From: Pseudobacteriovorax antillogorgiicola
GTDB lineage: Bacteria > Bdellovibrionota_B > Oligoflexia > Oligoflexales > RGVZ01
Direction of reading: 5' to 3'
Assembly (NCBI GenBank): GCA_945898195.1
Contig: CAMDHM010000011.1
Location: forward strand, 1-64,000
Length of the DNA stretch: 64,000 nt
This document shows positions 26,028 to 39,400 of the stretch, piece by piece. The translations under genes were made by a program, and so were the position numbers. The notes under the pieces are model-generated. The model was not told where the DNA came from. It did not search any database and saw only the letters and a program-made list of their open reading frames with translations. How positions within the stretch are numbered: position 1 is the first letter of the stretch; the number at the start of each line of letters is the position of its first letter.

Positions 26028-27887
26028 ATGAATGCTGGATCTGGTTCTATCGACGATCTAAAGAAGCGAATCCTATCAAGGACATCGCTTGAAAGCCTCG
26101 CAGGCGAATCCATGGCGCTCCAAAAGCGCTCTGGTCGTCATGTGGGGCTTTGTCCTTTTCATGCGGAAAAAACCCCAAGTTTTCATGTTTTTGCCGACCG
26201 TTACTACTGTTTCGGTTGCAAGGCCAAAGGCGATATTATCGACTTTGTCCGCCAAACCAAAGGCATGGCATTCATTGAAGCCCTCAAATACCTAACCACG
26301 AAATATGGGATCGAAGCCCCAGAGCTCGAATCCTCTCGATTGAACTCAGCCGATCGCCAAGAAGAAGCCACCCAGGTTAAATTACTTATGGCGGCTGCAG
26401 AGGAGTTTCGTTCGAATTTGAAATCACCAGCTGGGGAACCAGCCCGCGCCTATCTTGCTGCCCGAGGTTTTACACCTGAGCAAATTGAAGATTTCGGGTT
26501 CGGCCTGACTCCGGCAGAGCCTTGGGGTCTCGTCAGCAAACTCCGCAGCCTCGGCTTTCACGAACGCGATATCAAAGCCTGCTCCCTTGGAACCACTTCC
26601 GAAAAAACAGGGCGACTCTACGACTTCTTTCGCGACAATCGTGTGATGATTCCGATCCGCGACAGCCAGGGGCGCCTCGTGGCTTTTGGCGGCAGAACCT
26701 TAGGAGATCATCCAGCCAAATACATTAACAGCCGGGAAACCCGCCTATTCGATAAGTCATCCTTGCTCTTTGGCTTTGACCGGGCCCGCCAGGCAGCTCG
26801 CCTGAAGCAACGGGTATTTATTGTCGAAGGCTACATGGACGTCCTGCAACTCTGGACCCATGGATTCACGGAAACGGCTGCCTGCATGGGGACGGCATTG
26901 ACCGTTCGCCACCTCAACCTCCTTAAAGCGACATCCACCACGGCCTACCTGCTATTTGACGGAGATTCTGCCGGCCAAAAAGCTTCCCTTGTTGCCCTTG
27001 AAGCGAATCTCCAAGTGCCCGAGATGAAGTTAAAAGTCATCACCCTACCTGACGGCAAGGATCCGGACGATTTCATCCGGGAAAAGGGCTCTGAAGGGCT
27101 TGAGACCCTTGCGTCCCAGGCCAAGGACTTACTTGATTTTGCAATTTCGGCCCGCTTGAAAGGCGCCAGCCAAGCCCAAATTCCCTCGCTGGTTTCACAG
27201 GAGTTTATTCCCTGGCTTGCACGGATCGGGGACCGAATTCAAAAGGGGTTTATCCTGTCGCGCATCGCACAAATCAGCGGTTTGTCCCAGGAAATGATTG
27301 AATCTGAATTACGGAGTCATTTGCGGAGCGCGGCGATCGGGCGGGGCGGCCATACTGTGGTGCCCGCCAAACCCAAATCCGAGAAATCTCTAGCCCCAGC
27401 GCCCCCAAAGGCTCCGGCGGCGCCTCTCGACCGGATTGATTTTGAATTGCTCGGACATCTGTATTTTGCGGCCCCCGGGGAATCGGACTGGCAGGAACTG
27501 CGCCACTACATCTTACAGGAAGCTCAGTGGGACAGCGTCTGGACGGAGCTAGCAGAGAGCATTTTTAAACGCCTTGATGCCGGCGAAAAGCCGTCCGATT
27601 TACCACATGCAACCTTCCTCCACGAGTCAACTGAAGTATCTGTTTTTATTGATAAATACCGAAAAATACCGGCTGCATTTGCCGTTCCAGACCGACGCGT
27701 CGCCGTTGCCAAAATTCTGATCGATATCCGAATCAGAGGGCTTCGTAAAACCATCCAATCGCTGCGAATGCAAATCGCCGCAAAAGCGCGAAGTTCAGAG
27801 TCCGCAACCGAATTTCACGAATTACTGAGCTCGATCACCGACCTCACCACTGAATTAAAGCGCCTGGAAGGCCCATCAATCCCTTGA
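26028..27887 (+). CDS. dnaG: DNA primase
   Basis: About 619 residues from ATG at 26028; the track starts at a TTG ten codons earlier that overlaps the rpsU stop, and neither start has a strong ribosome binding site. The zinc domain is CPFH...YYCFGC (CHC2). The RNA polymerase domain with Toprim motif follows (FIVEGYMDVLQLW, then LFDGDSAGQKAS, then LPDGKDPDDFIRE). A Pro/Ala/Lys linker (about 445-470) leads to the C-terminal helicase-binding domain, which is poorly conserved as usual. It makes the RNA primers for replication. Confidence 0.95.
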   Translation: MNAGSGSIDDLKKRILSRTSLESLAGESMALQKRSGRHVGLCPFHAEKTPSFHVFADRYYCFGCKAKGDIIDFVRQTKGMAFIEALKYLTTKYGIEAPELESSRLNSADRQEEATQVKLLMAAAEEFRSNLKSPAGEPARAYLAARGFTPEQIEDFGFGLTPAEPWGLVSKLRSLGFHERDIKACSLGTTSEKTGRLYDFFRDNRVMIPIRDSQGRLVAFGGRTLGDHPAKYINSRETRLFDKSSLLFGFDRARQAARLKQRVFIVEGYMDVLQLWTHGFTETAACMGTALTVRHLNLLKATSTTAYLLFDGDSAGQKASLVALEANLQVPEMKLKVITLPDGKDPDDFIREKGSEGLETLASQAKDLLDFAISARLKGASQAQIPSLVSQEFIPWLARIGDRIQKGFILSRIAQISGLSQEMIESELRSHLRSAAIGRGGHTVVPAKPKSEKSLAPAPPKAPAAPLDRIDFELLGHLYFAAPGESDWQELRHYILQEAQWDSVWTELAESIFKRLDAGEKPSDLPHATFLHESTEVSVFIDKYRKIPAAFAVPDRRVAVAKILIDIRIRGLRKTIQSLRMQIAAKARSSESATEFHELLSSITDLTTELKRLEGPSIP

Positions 27888-27977
27888 TCTGTCGGGCTTT
27901 TTCAGATTAGATTTGGCTTCTTTTTTGAAACAGGAATTCCGCATCACGCGGGGAGCTCAGTGAGAGGGTCACGGTTC

Positions 27978-30296
27978 ATGGCTAAAGCAAAGAAAACCGT
28001 TCGCGATGTTAGCAAGGCCGTAAAGCCCAAGGCCAGCAAGCCGACATCGCTCGCAACGGATCTTCCGAAAAAAACAGCAGCCCCAGCCGGCAAGACGAGC
28101 AACCTGCGCAACACGGTGGTCGCTCAAAAAATCGTGACCAAAGAGACCAAGCCCGCGGCCAAGAATATTCCAGCTCCGCATAAAACTGTGCCCGAAACGG
28201 CGCTGCAACCTAAAGTTGCGCGTCCCACGAAGCCAGCGGTGACGAAAACACCAAGCAGGACCATTGTAAGTAGGGCGCCCATCAAGCCCATTACGAAGGC
28301 CCCTGCCTCAAAAACTCCTGTGGCTAAGGCTCCAATAAAGCCGGCACCAAAAGGGGGCAAGACCCCAGAAATAAAAATTGCCGCATCAAAGCAAACACCT
28401 GCCAAGATCGCTGATGCAAAAGCTGTAAAGCCGGTCAAAAATGCGAAGGCGGGCAAGCCAGCGAAACCCGACAAGGGTAACGAAACATTTGAAGTCTACC
28501 GGGTTGTCGACGGACTTGTGAAGTTATCCAAGAAGCATGGATCCCTTAGCTACAAAGATATCGACGCCGCGGTGCCAAAAGCCAATGCCAATCCGGAGAC
28601 CATTGATGAAATCATCATGGCGCTCAACGACAAGGGCATCGAGCTGGTGGACGCAAGTCCAGGCCGCGGTCGCGCTGGCAAAGATGGAAAAAACAGCGGT
28701 AGCTCCGATGATGAATTCATGTCGAGCGATGAAGAAGCTGGCAACGACTCCGACGGTGATTCAGCCGACAGCGAATCCGCTGATGGTGATGGTCCAGCCG
28801 AAGGGGTTAAAGAGCAAGCTGACACCAGCGACGCCTCACTTGGAAAATCCAACGATCCAGTCCGCATTTATTTACGCAAGATGGGTAGCGTAGCGCTGCT
28901 GTCGCGCGAAGGCGAAGTGGTCATCGCCAAGAAAATTGAAAACGAAGAGAACCGGATCCTTGAACGCCTCCTGCGGCTTGATATGGGGATGAGCAATATC
29001 ATCACCACTGCGCGTAAGTTCGTTGCGAACGAAATCCGGATGAAAGGCTTCATCAAAGGATTTGATGATGATGAAGCCTCCAACAACGAGCAAGTCCACG
29101 CGGACAAGCTTCGGGATGTCACTGCCAAGTTTCTGCTCGTCTACGATGAATACGCCATTGCACACGAGAAAGCCGGCGCCTCATCTGGCAAGTCGAAGGA
29201 ACGGGAAAAAGCCGACGCACTTTTGGCGAAAATGTTCGGGCAACTTAAAGACCTCAACATCAATCGCAAGCTGCTCGCCAACACGATCAGCGAACTGGCA
29301 AACCATGCCAACGCGACCCGTGAAGCGCGGCAGGACATGGCATATTATGCGCGCCGATTGGGCGCCAACGCGGCGGATCTGGAACAACTACTAAGCCGGA
29401 CCATAACCCAGACGCCATTTCCAAACATGACGGACCGTGAATGGCAGCGCATTTCGCGCAACCTGACCGCGGCACAAGACGTTATTCAGCAAGCCAGCGC
29501 CGCCTGCGGACTAACCCCTGATGTCCTTCTTTCAACGTACGCTGAACTTGCAGAAATGCAGCGTCGTGCTGAGCTTGCGAAACGCGAATTGGTTGAAGCC
29601 AACCTGCGTCTAGTGGTCTCGATTGCGAAAAAGTACACGAACCGCGGCCTACAATTTCTTGACTTGATCCAAGAGGGCAACATTGGCCTGATGAAGGCCG
29701 TTGAGAAGTTTGAATACCGCCGTGGTTACAAATTTTCGACCTATGCCACCTGGTGGATCCGTCAGGCTATCACCCGCGCGATCGCTGACCAGGCGCGCAC
29801 GATCCGTATTCCCGTGCACATGATTGAGACCATCAACAAGCTGATCCGCACGAGCCGCTACTTGGTCCAAGAAATGGGCCGTGAGCCAACTCCGGAAGAA
29901 ATTGCTGCACGAATGGATCTGTCAATTGACAAGGTCCGTAAGGTTTTGAAGATAGCTGTGGAGCCAATCTCCCTTGAAACACCAATTGGTGAAGAGGAAG
30001 ACAACCACATTGGTGACTTCTTGGAAGATAAGTCCCAAATGTCACCTTCGGAATCGGTGACCGCCGGCGCGCTTTCGGAGCAGACCAAAAAAGCTCTCGC
30101 AACGCTGACCCCGCGTGAAGAAAAAGTATTGCGCATGCGTTTTGGTATTGGTGAACGCAGTGACCATACGCTTGAGGAAGTCGGGCAGAATTTTGATGTT
30201 ACCCGTGAGCGTATCCGTCAGATCGAAGCCAAGGCCCTTCGTAAATTGCGGCACCCATCGCGCAGCAAGAAGCTTAGGGCGTTCATTGAATCTTGA
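27978..30296 (+). CDS. rpoD: RNA polymerase primary sigma factor RpoD with basic N-terminal extension
   Basis: About 772 residues from ATG 27978; a GTG at 27960 is the other possible start. Residues 1-165 are Lys/Ala/Pro/Thr-rich, like histone H1 tails ([21 protein letters not shown]). Then come region 1.1 (about 170-230, [20 protein letters not shown]), an acidic Ser/Asp/Glu stretch (about 240-285), region 1.2 ([20 protein letters not shown]), the non-conserved region, region 2 ([37 protein letters not shown]), region 3, and region 4 with the HTH ([20 protein letters not shown]). All promoter-recognition parts are intact, so this is the housekeeping sigma factor. A tRNA gene follows 15 bases after its stop. 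Confidence 0.96.
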   Translation: MAKAKKTVRDVSKAVKPKASKPTSLATDLPKKTAAPAGKTSNLRNTVVAQKIVTKETKPAAKNIPAPHKTVPETALQPKVARPTKPAVTKTPSRTIVSRAPIKPITKAPASKTPVAKAPIKPAPKGGKTPEIKIAASKQTPAKIADAKAVKPVKNAKAGKPAKPDKGNETFEVYRVVDGLVKLSKKHGSLSYKDIDAAVPKANANPETIDEIIMALNDKGIELVDASPGRGRAGKDGKNSGSSDDEFMSSDEEAGNDSDGDSADSESADGDGPAEGVKEQADTSDASLGKSNDPVRIYLRKMGSVALLSREGEVVIAKKIENEENRILERLLRLDMGMSNIITTARKFVANEIRMKGFIKGFDDDEASNNEQVHADKLRDVTAKFLLVYDEYAIAHEKAGASSGKSKEREKADALLAKMFGQLKDLNINRKLLANTISELANHANATREARQDMAYYARRLGANAADLEQLLSRTITQTPFPNMTDREWQRISRNLTAAQDVIQQASAACGLTPDVLLSTYAELAEMQRRAELAKRELVEANLRLVVSIAKKYTNRGLQFLDLIQEGNIGLMKAVEKFEYRRGYKFSTYATWWIRQAITRAIADQARTIRIPVHMIETINKLIRTSRYLVQEMGREPTPEEIAARMDLSIDKVRKVLKIAVEPISLETPIGEEEDNHIGDFLEDKSQMSPSESVTAGALSEQTKKALATLTPREEKVLRMRFGIGERSDHTLEEVGQNFDVTRERIRQIEAKALRKLRHPSRSKKLRAFIES

Positions 30297-30311
30297 AGCG
30301 GTGAATTCTGT

Positions 30312-30385
30312 GGGGCCATAGCTCAGTTGGTTAGAGCAGCCGGCTCATAACCGGTAGGTCCCTGGTTCAAGTCCAGGTGGCCCCA
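30312..30385 (+). tRNA. tRNA with CAU anticodon (elongator Met, or Ile2)
   Basis: A full cloverleaf of 74 bases can be folded: acceptor GGGGCCA/TGGCCCC with discriminator A, D arm GCTC/GAGC, anticodon arm GCCGG-CTCATAA-CCGGT, variable loop AGGTC and T arm CCTGG-TTCAAGT-CCAGG. The anticodon is CAT. The paired first base and the lack of the three G-C pairs typical of initiator anticodon stems speak against fMet; elongator Met and lysidine-modified Ile2 cannot be told apart safely. The 3' CCA is not encoded. It lies directly after rpoD. Confidence 0.95.
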
Positions 30386-30403
30386 CTCCCGCACCATCCT
30401 TTG

Positions 30404-33400
30404 TCATGGCACCCCGGAATATTTTTTGACCCACCAGTCATTATTTCCTGAGGCAGACACAGCTCCGTAGCCCCAGCCAACGGCATAAACATTATCAATA
30501 TCGTTGACACCCGCTGAGATCGAAATCGATTGAATGCGGTCGGCTCCATTACCCGTGCCATTGACCGTTTTATTCCAGTTTACGGTGTCCTCTGTGCAAG
30601 ATGAGGAAAACTTCCTGAGCCACCAATTTTCATTTGATCCGGTTTTATATCCGCCAACATAAATGTTGTCCATGCTGTCCAGGGCCACTGCAAATGCCTC
30701 TGATACTGCAGAGGCATCTGGGTGAATCGCACAAACGCTGGCAAATGAAGTGTTCATGACTTCAACCCATGGATCGGGTGTTGTGCCTGCATATTCAGAC
30801 GTCTTGCCCGCCACCACGAGTTGACCGCTCGAGTCCAATGCAATGCTATAGGCTTCATCGCTTGCGCCCCGACTGACCAGACTATGATTCAGCAAGGCGC
30901 AAGTGTTGAGGTTAAACTCACCAAGTGCCCAACCACGCGAGGTGACGCCAGCATCGGAATAACCTGCCACATAAATCCGGGAGGTCGCATTTCGAATCAC
31001 AAGAGCTCGGATCCGATCATCGGTACGTTGATTTTCAAGATCGGCGGTCTCTGCGCAGGACAGAACACCAGTCGAAGAATATTTAACAATTCGCCAATCG
31101 TCACCGGAACTAGACGTCACCGACCGCTTCGAGTGACCACCGACAACGACAGAGCCGTCAGATGCAATGGCAATAGAATACGCAATATCATCGTCATTTC
31201 GGCTTCCATTATACGTCTTATCCCAATTGGATATGTCTTCCACGCCGGTCGAAGAATATTTTTTGATGAACCAGTCGTTATTTGATCCGTTGTATTTTGA
31301 TCCGACGACAAAAACACTATCTAAAGCCCCAACCGCGACACCATAGGCAACGTAATTATTGGACCCATCCCCAATCGTGATATCAAGGCTGGCATCCTCG
31401 ATCCCATGCCGTGTGTAACGCTTTACCCTACCCCGCGTCACGCCGCTGGTGTCATACCCAACCACAACCAGTCGTCCCTGACCGTCCACTGCACTGGCCA
31501 ACGCTTGAGCGGCATTCGAACCATTGAATGTTACATTTTTGTTCCACATGTCTGTCCCTTCCGGTGCAGACCATGTCAGGCTACCCGTCGCCGCGCTGAC
31601 CTGTTGATTGCCTGCGAGGTCCGTTGCCTTAACGCTGACCGAATAGGTTGCCCCGTTCAGAAACATCGCATCATCCACCGGAAGGCTCCACGTCGTGGAG
31701 GTAGCAGATCCAACCAAATAGTTGGGACAAGCTGAACTAAAATCTGTCTTAGAATTATTCAGACAATTCCCGTTAAAGCCTTCCACCGAAACATTAACCC
31801 CACTGATACCAGCCGATGGAGACGCATCCGAAATCGTGCCCTCTAAATTTGTTGTGGATCCAGGTGTACTGGAAATGGAGAGAGACCCAATTGAAGTTAC
31901 GATTGCTTCGGGACTCGCAGTATCAACGAAGAAGGAGCTTGAAACACCGTATGCCGCAGGATTACCCGCAATATCTGTAACCTTAATGCAAACTTTCCAA
32001 AAACCGTCGCCTGTAATTGCTGCGGCATTAGAAAATGGTTTTACATCCGCACTGTCAAAGACGGCGGTAGCATTGCAGGTGGCTCCCCCCGTAATCACCG
32101 AATAGTACGTGGCGTCAGCACCAATTGAACTCGGATCCCCCACAATGGCCAATGGACTTGCCCGATCCGCAAAAGAAAGAAACCCATCGGCTGCCACACC
32201 CGCCAAAGACACGGAAACAAAACTGGCAGGCGTTGTATCAACAACAAAATTTGCGCTAGAGCCGTAGGCATCATTTCCCGCGGCATCCAAAAGTTTTACA
32301 CAGATCTTGAATGTCCCGTCGGTGGCAAAGGCGCCGTCATTGGCCAGTTGAACGGTCGACGCATAGGTTAGAGAATTGTTGCAAGTCGCCACCGAGGAAA
32401 CCGCGGCGTAGCTTGCCGTGGAACCGACTTCTGCGACAAGCGAGTCCGCAACGTTGGTGATCAGCGTACGCTCCGCCGCATTCAGGAAACCATCCGACGC
32501 GGCATTTGCTAAAGCAAGTGACGTAAACGACGGGCCAGCAGTATCGCGCACCATGCTTGGGCTTGCATGATACGCAACGTTACCAGCGGCATCTACAGCC
32601 CTTACACACACGACATAGGTGCCGTCAGAATTAAACGGCGAAATGCCAAATGCATTGGCCAAAGGAATTGACCCATTCCACCCCGACCCAGAGGAACAGG
32701 AGGCGGAGCTAAGGGCTAAAATGTAGGTTACCGTTGCCGACTCATTCAATGATGGCGTTGACAAAACGGCAGACGAACTCGAAAGATCGCTAACGCCAAG
32801 CCTGCCATCTGCCGCAACACCAGCAAGGGCAAGCGGCGCTGATAACCCTGGAAAAATTGTGTCGACAATAAAATTACCGGAAGCTCCATAGGTTATATTT
32901 CCCGCCGTATCGGATAATTTAACGCACACCTTCCATGTATTATCAGCGGTAATTCCTGCGTCATTTGCCAATGGTGCCGACAACGACCAACCATTGAGGG
33001 ACAGACATTCTGAGACCGCTAGCGCAACTTTATACTCGGTCGAATTCTGCCCAGACGCGGTCAATGTTCCCGTAATTCCACTTGTCGCAGAGCGTTCAGA
33101 TGCATTCACATATCCATCCAAGGCCGTGTTTGCCAAAACCAGTGCCGTAAAAATCGGCAGAGTCGTATCGAGCGTAAACGAACTAGTCGACCCGTACGTC
33201 AAATTGCCCGACGAATCGACCAATCGAACACACACCTTGTAGGACCCATCCCCACTAAAATCGGAACTATCAGACTTAGGCATTCCGCCAAAAGTTAGCG
33301 GTGTGCCACACGTTGTCGCACTGCCAACGAGCTTATAATCTTCCGTTACATAGCCACTCGCTACAAGACTTCCTGCTAGGTTTGTTCCAGAAGAAAACTC

Positions 33401-36400
33401 TGACCCAGAAAGGTAGCCATCCGCCGCGCCATTCACCAAGGCAATTGACGTGAAAATCGGTCCTGAAGTATCGACCGTGATATTGGCCGAACTATCGAAG
33501 GCAATATTTCCCGCACTATCTATCATTTTTACGCAAACCTTCCAGGTTCCATCTCCAGTTATTGCCGATGTAGTTGCCGATGGAATTGATGAGCCGAAGC
33601 CCACCGCTGCAGAGCACAATCCGGTCGAAACTGTGTACTCGATTGAGGCCACCTCAGTCACACTGGCAACGGCTACGACCGCATTGCCAGAGGTCCGATC
33701 AGCGGAATTCAAATAGCCATCGGCGGCGGGTACTTGAAGGGACAGAGCCGACGACAATGCGGGAGCCACCGTATCTCGAATGATTTCGGCTGATGCCCCA
33801 TAGGTCACATTCCCGCCAACATCTGCAAGTTTAACGCAGACCTTCCAGGCCCCATCGCCGCTAAATCCAAGGTCGTTGATCAAAGGAATTGAAATTCCGT
33901 ACCCAGTTGCGGATGAGCATGGGGCGGCATACAACGCAATCGCGTATTGCGTGGTGAAAGCGCCGCTACTGATGACGCTTCCAGCCACTGCCGCACTCGA
34001 AGCCTTCTCTCCGTCGTTGATGTAACCATCAAGCGCGGAATTAGCCAACGAAACTGAAGTGAATACTGGTCCAATCGTATCCAAAATAATTGTTGTGGAA
34101 GACGCATAGGCGACGTTCCCGGAGTTATCTTCAAGTCGAATACAGATAAAGTAGTTCTGGTCCGAGCCAAAATCAGCACTCACAGCCGTCGGAATGCTGC
34201 CCCCGAAGGATAAGGCAACGCCACAGGATGTTGACGAGGGCACAAGCTTATAGGCTGCAGCGAGCAGATCCGGGCTTGCCGACAATGGCCCTGCCATCGG
34301 CAACGCAGACGTCCTTTCGGCGTTGATAATATAGCCATCGGCAGCATCATTGATTAAAGGAAACGTGGTTAGTGCCGGAGCGGTGGTGTCCACGGAGACA
34401 CTGGTAGACGTTGCTCCATAGCCGACATTTCCTGCCAAATCAGTAATCTTGACACAAACTTTCCAGAGCCCGTCAGCGTTAACCGCGCCCGTATTAGCAC
34501 CCGGCAGTGACGCAGATACGAAAGACCCACCACTGCAAGGCGAGTTGGATAGCATCGTTAAATATTGAAAGGTTGAACTCTCACTGGCAACTGCAGCTGT
34601 CACAATGGCCGTACTTAATAGCCGCTCCGAGGAATTCAAATACCCATCTGAGGCAGGTCCGACCCAGGCAAGACCACTCGCTAACATCGGCCCAACGGTA
34701 TCACGCACCATCGATGGAGATGACCCGTAGCCTGTATTTCCAGCGGCGTCCACCATCTTGACGCAAACTTTCCACGATCCATCACCAGTAAATCCTGAAT
34801 CACTTGACCCGGGTCTCGTGGCCGAATATCCACTCTGCGCGGCACATGCAGTGCTAGTCGACGCAACCACATAGGTAATTGTCGCCGATTCGCTGGCCGT
34901 TGCAGAAGACGTCACAACATCCGAACCGACGCTTTCAAGGCTGTTGATGTAGCCATCCGCGGCATCATTTGCGAGAGAAATTGAGCTCAACGTTGGCGGC
35001 GATGTGTCGAGAGTCAAATTAGACGAGCTTGAAAACCCGACATTACCGGCATTATCTATGAGACGCATACAAATCACGTAGGTTCCGTCTGCAGTAAAAT
35101 CAGCACTATCCGCACCGGGAATTCCACCAGCAAAGCTTAAGGCCGATCCGCAAGTTGTGTTTGTTGGAATCAACTTATAGGTCGCCGCGGCAAGGTCGGA
35201 AGATCCAACCGGCACACTCCCCATCGCAGCAGTACTTGACGCGTGTTCGGCAGAGCTAATCACACCATCCGTCGCAGCGGCATTGGCAAAAGCCATGTTT
35301 GCTGACGGTGAAACGGTATCGACGGTTAAGTTGCTTGCGGACGATTCGTAGCCGATGTTTCCTGCGGAATCCGTAATTTCAACACAACCTTTATATGCAC
35401 CATCGCTGTTTAATAGCGCAGAATCCGCCAGCGGAATCGATGTCGACGTATAGGTCGCAGCAGAGCAGGCGCCGGAACTGGCGATGAGAAGGTATTTGTA
35501 CGACGATGACTCGCTACCAATGGCGGCAGTTAAAATTGGAACGGCTGCGAGCCTCTCCAAACCATTCAGGAAATTGTCCCAGGCAGACCCCGTCCAAGCA
35601 AGTCCGCCGGCCAACGTCGGCGCCACTGTATCTCTTGTGATCGTCGCGGATGAGGCATATGACGTGTTCCCGGCACTGTCCATCAGCCTAACACAAACCT
35701 TCCACGACCCATCTGCGGTCATTCCTGCATCGTTTATTTTTGGAATCGAGGAAACGTATCCGGAAGTCGCAGAACAAGTGGCTGATCCTGCCACAACAAC
35801 GTAATCGGTTGCCGTCGCGCCACCCGACGAAACGGAACCAATGAGATCATTCACGGCAGATTTTTCAACATTATTAATGAAGCTGTCTGACGCTTCATTT
35901 GCCAGGGTTATAGCGCCGATAAAAGTCGGACTCGTCGTATCAAAAACAATTGTGGGAGATACCGAAAAGCCAACGTTCCCTGCCGCATCCACAACCCTCA
36001 TGCATACCTTATAAGAACCGTCTAAGGTGAAATCACCACTGTTTGCTGCAGGTATCGATGATCCAAAAGTAATCGATGGGCCACACGACGTGCTAAGCAA
36101 GATTAACTTATAGCTGATGGCGGAGAGGGACTCATTACCGATCGGGGCCGAGACCAAAGCGAGGGCATTTGACGAAAACTCAGCGGCATTTATTAATCCC
36201 CCTGTAGCAGCGTTGATCAGGCTTGTCGTGGCTGTCGGGGGGGCTGTGTCCAGCACAAATGATGCTGACGAAACATAGGATTTATTTCCAGCTAGATCCG
36301 TCATTTCCGAGCAGATTTTATAGCTTCCATCCGCTCCAAAATCTGCGCTAACTCCCGAAGGAATCGTTCCGCCATATCCGCTAGCTATAGAGCATGATTC

Positions 36401-39400
36401 TGCCGCCGAAATCAAAATATACTGATAGGACGATGATTCGTTCGCCACAGGGGCCGTCGCGATTGCTGTGATATTGCTGCGTTCGGCGCTATTTATATAG
36501 CCATCGGTGCCATCGCCGGTCAACGAGAGGCCACTGACTAGAGTCGGGGCAGTCGTATCTCGAATAAAGTTTAGCGACGCGCCGTAGCCACTATTACCAG
36601 CCGGATCGACCATTTTCACACAAACTTTAAATGTCCCATCCGTTGCAAGTGCGCTGTCGGCCGTCGTGGGAATCCCACTGGCATATGGCGTAACGCTGCT
36701 GCAAGTTGCCGAAGATGAGGCGACGATATAGGTGATGGCCGACGTTTCTGAGGCGGTCGCCGCAGAAATCAAATTCCCCGTCTCAGCTTTTTCAGAATCG
36801 TTGATGTAGCCATTCGCCGCCTGATTGTCCAGGGTGGCACTGGTCAGCGAAGGGGCTGCCATATCAAGGGTAACATCTGGCGATGATATGTAACTTACAT
36901 TTTGCGCATGATCGAGCACCCTTGCGCAGATCACGTAAACACCATCCGTAACCATGGCCGCGCTGTTGGCGGCTGGGACCGCATCACCAAACCCGGTTAG
37001 CAATGCGCCACATGTCGTGGCCTTCGGAATTAACTTATAGGTAAACGATTCAATGTCGGCATCGCCGAGCGGTGGATCCGACATACCCAGAGAATTCGAA
37101 ATATGTTCTGCGGCACTAATTAGCCCATTCGCCGCCGCGGCATTCACCAAAGTCATGGTCGCCGCGGGGGCAAGTGTGTCACGCGTTACATTGGCAGATG
37201 ATGTGGCATAGGTCGTATTTCCCGCAGTGTCGGTCATCACCGCGCAGGCCTTATAAGAGCCATCCGCACTAAATGCAGCGTGGCTTGCCGATGGCGGCAA
37301 AGCATTGTAGGTCAAAATGGCATTACAGGTCCCAGCCGCAGCCACGATAGAATAGGCAATGTCCGCTGTCTCGTCTGGCACTCCAGCCGTCACCAGCGCG
37401 GTCGATCCATTTTTCTCGGCGTCGTTGACATATAAATTGGTGGCGTCACCCGTCCAAACCAAACCGGCCGATATTGCAGGAAATCTCGTATCTCGAATAA
37501 AGTTTAGCGACGCGCCGTAGCCAATATTACCAGCCGGATCAACCATTTTCACACAAACTTTAAATGTGCCGTCCGTTGCAAGTGCGCTGTCGGCCGTCGT
37601 GGGAATCCCACTGGCATATGGCGTAACGCTGCTGCAAGTTGCCGAAGATGAGGCGACGACATAGGTGATGGCCGACGTTTCTGAGCCGGTTGCCGCAGAA
37701 ATCAAATTCCCCGTCTCAGCTTTTTCAGAATCGTTGATGTAGCCATTCGCCGCCTGATTGTCCAGGGTGGCACTGGTCAGCGAAGGGGCTGCCATATCAA
37801 GGGTAATATCTGGCGATGATATGTAACTTACATTTTGCGCATGATCGAGCACCCTGGCGCAGATCACGTAAACACCATCCGTAACCATGGCCGCGCTGTT
37901 GGCGGCTGGGACCGCATCACCAAACCCAGTTAGCATTGCGCCACACGTCGTGGCCTTCGGAATTAACTTATAAGTGAACGATTCAATGTCGGCATCGCCG
38001 AGCGGTGGATCCGACATACCCAGAGAATTCGAAATATGTTCTGCGGCACTAATTAGCCCATTCGCCGCCGCGGCATTCACTAAAGTGATGGTCGCGGTCG
38101 GTGGAACGGTATCGACCGTTAAGTTACTTGCCGAGGACCAATAGCCGATGTTTCCAGCGGAATCAGTAATTTCAGCACAACCTTTATAGGAACCATCACT
38201 CGTAATGTTCGCCGTATTTGCGTTCGGAACCGATGTGTTGATGTAGGTTGAAGCAGAACAAACCGCTGCCGACGGGATCAGTAGATAACGAAAGTTTGAA
38301 GCTTCGTTAGCAACAGCAACCGTTAGAATCGAGGCAGAACCAGACCTATCCATAAGGTTCAAATAGCCATCGGCCGCTGAACCAAACCATACGAGGCCAC
38401 TCACGTAATTGGGTTCTACCGTGTCGCGAACAACAACGGCTGACATCGCGTAGCCAACATTCCCTAAGGTGTCCGTCATTTTTGCGCAGACCTTGTAAGA
38501 TCCATCAGTGGCAAGAACAGGATCTGAAATTGCGACCCGATGCCCAACGTAGGACGACACTGAAATGCAGTCTGATGCTGATGTTGCTGCGGCATAGGAC
38601 ACATTAGACGTCGGTTCATTTGGAGCAACGACAGCGCTCAATTCAAGAAGCGAATCTTTATCAGATCTTTTAATGAACCCGCCGACCGCTTCGTTTGCCA
38701 ACGTAAACTGCGGAGCCGTCGGAGCGGTGACATCAACGATAAAATCTGCAGAATAATCAAATGCTATGTTACCAGCTTGATCCATCGCCTTGACGCAGAT
38801 CTTATAGGACCCGTCGGCCGAGAACGAACCTGATTTGACCAGCTCACCGACGGCACCCAAGTAGGTTTCCATCGAACAGTCCGTCACGGAGGGGACTCCT
38901 TTATAGTAGAGTGCGGAAGCACCCGTCACACTCGCTGGGCCATGAACCACGCTATTGGCAGTCCGAAGCGCGATATTTATCCCGCCGCTAGGCCCTCGAA
39001 CCCCTGAAACAATTAATGGAACAGCATTGATCGTCGGAGGAATATTGTCGACGACCCAAAAAAAATCAGTCGGGATTAACTGCTCGTTGGTTGCTGATAT
39101 TTTCCCAAGCACACACAATCTATGTGTGCCATCAGGAAAAGAAGACCCACTTAAGGTTGACGCAATAGAAGTCCACGAAGACGGAAATATTGCGCCGCCA
39201 CAATTCGCGCTCAACGTGATGACATATTTGTACTCGGTAACGCCATCACCACCAACTGTGACAGAAATATTTCTATTTTTTGTGTAGGCTCCGGGCGTAT
39301 TTGCCAGAACTGCCACCGCACGTTTTGGTGTTGTTACCGTGGTCATCGCTCCTGGCCCGGAATATGTCGGCGGAGATTTTGAATCCGCAGCACAAACGCG

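Noticed and set aside
30312-30385. Initiator tRNA-fMet
   Set aside because: The first base is paired in the acceptor stem and the anticodon stem lacks the three consecutive G-C pairs typical of initiators.
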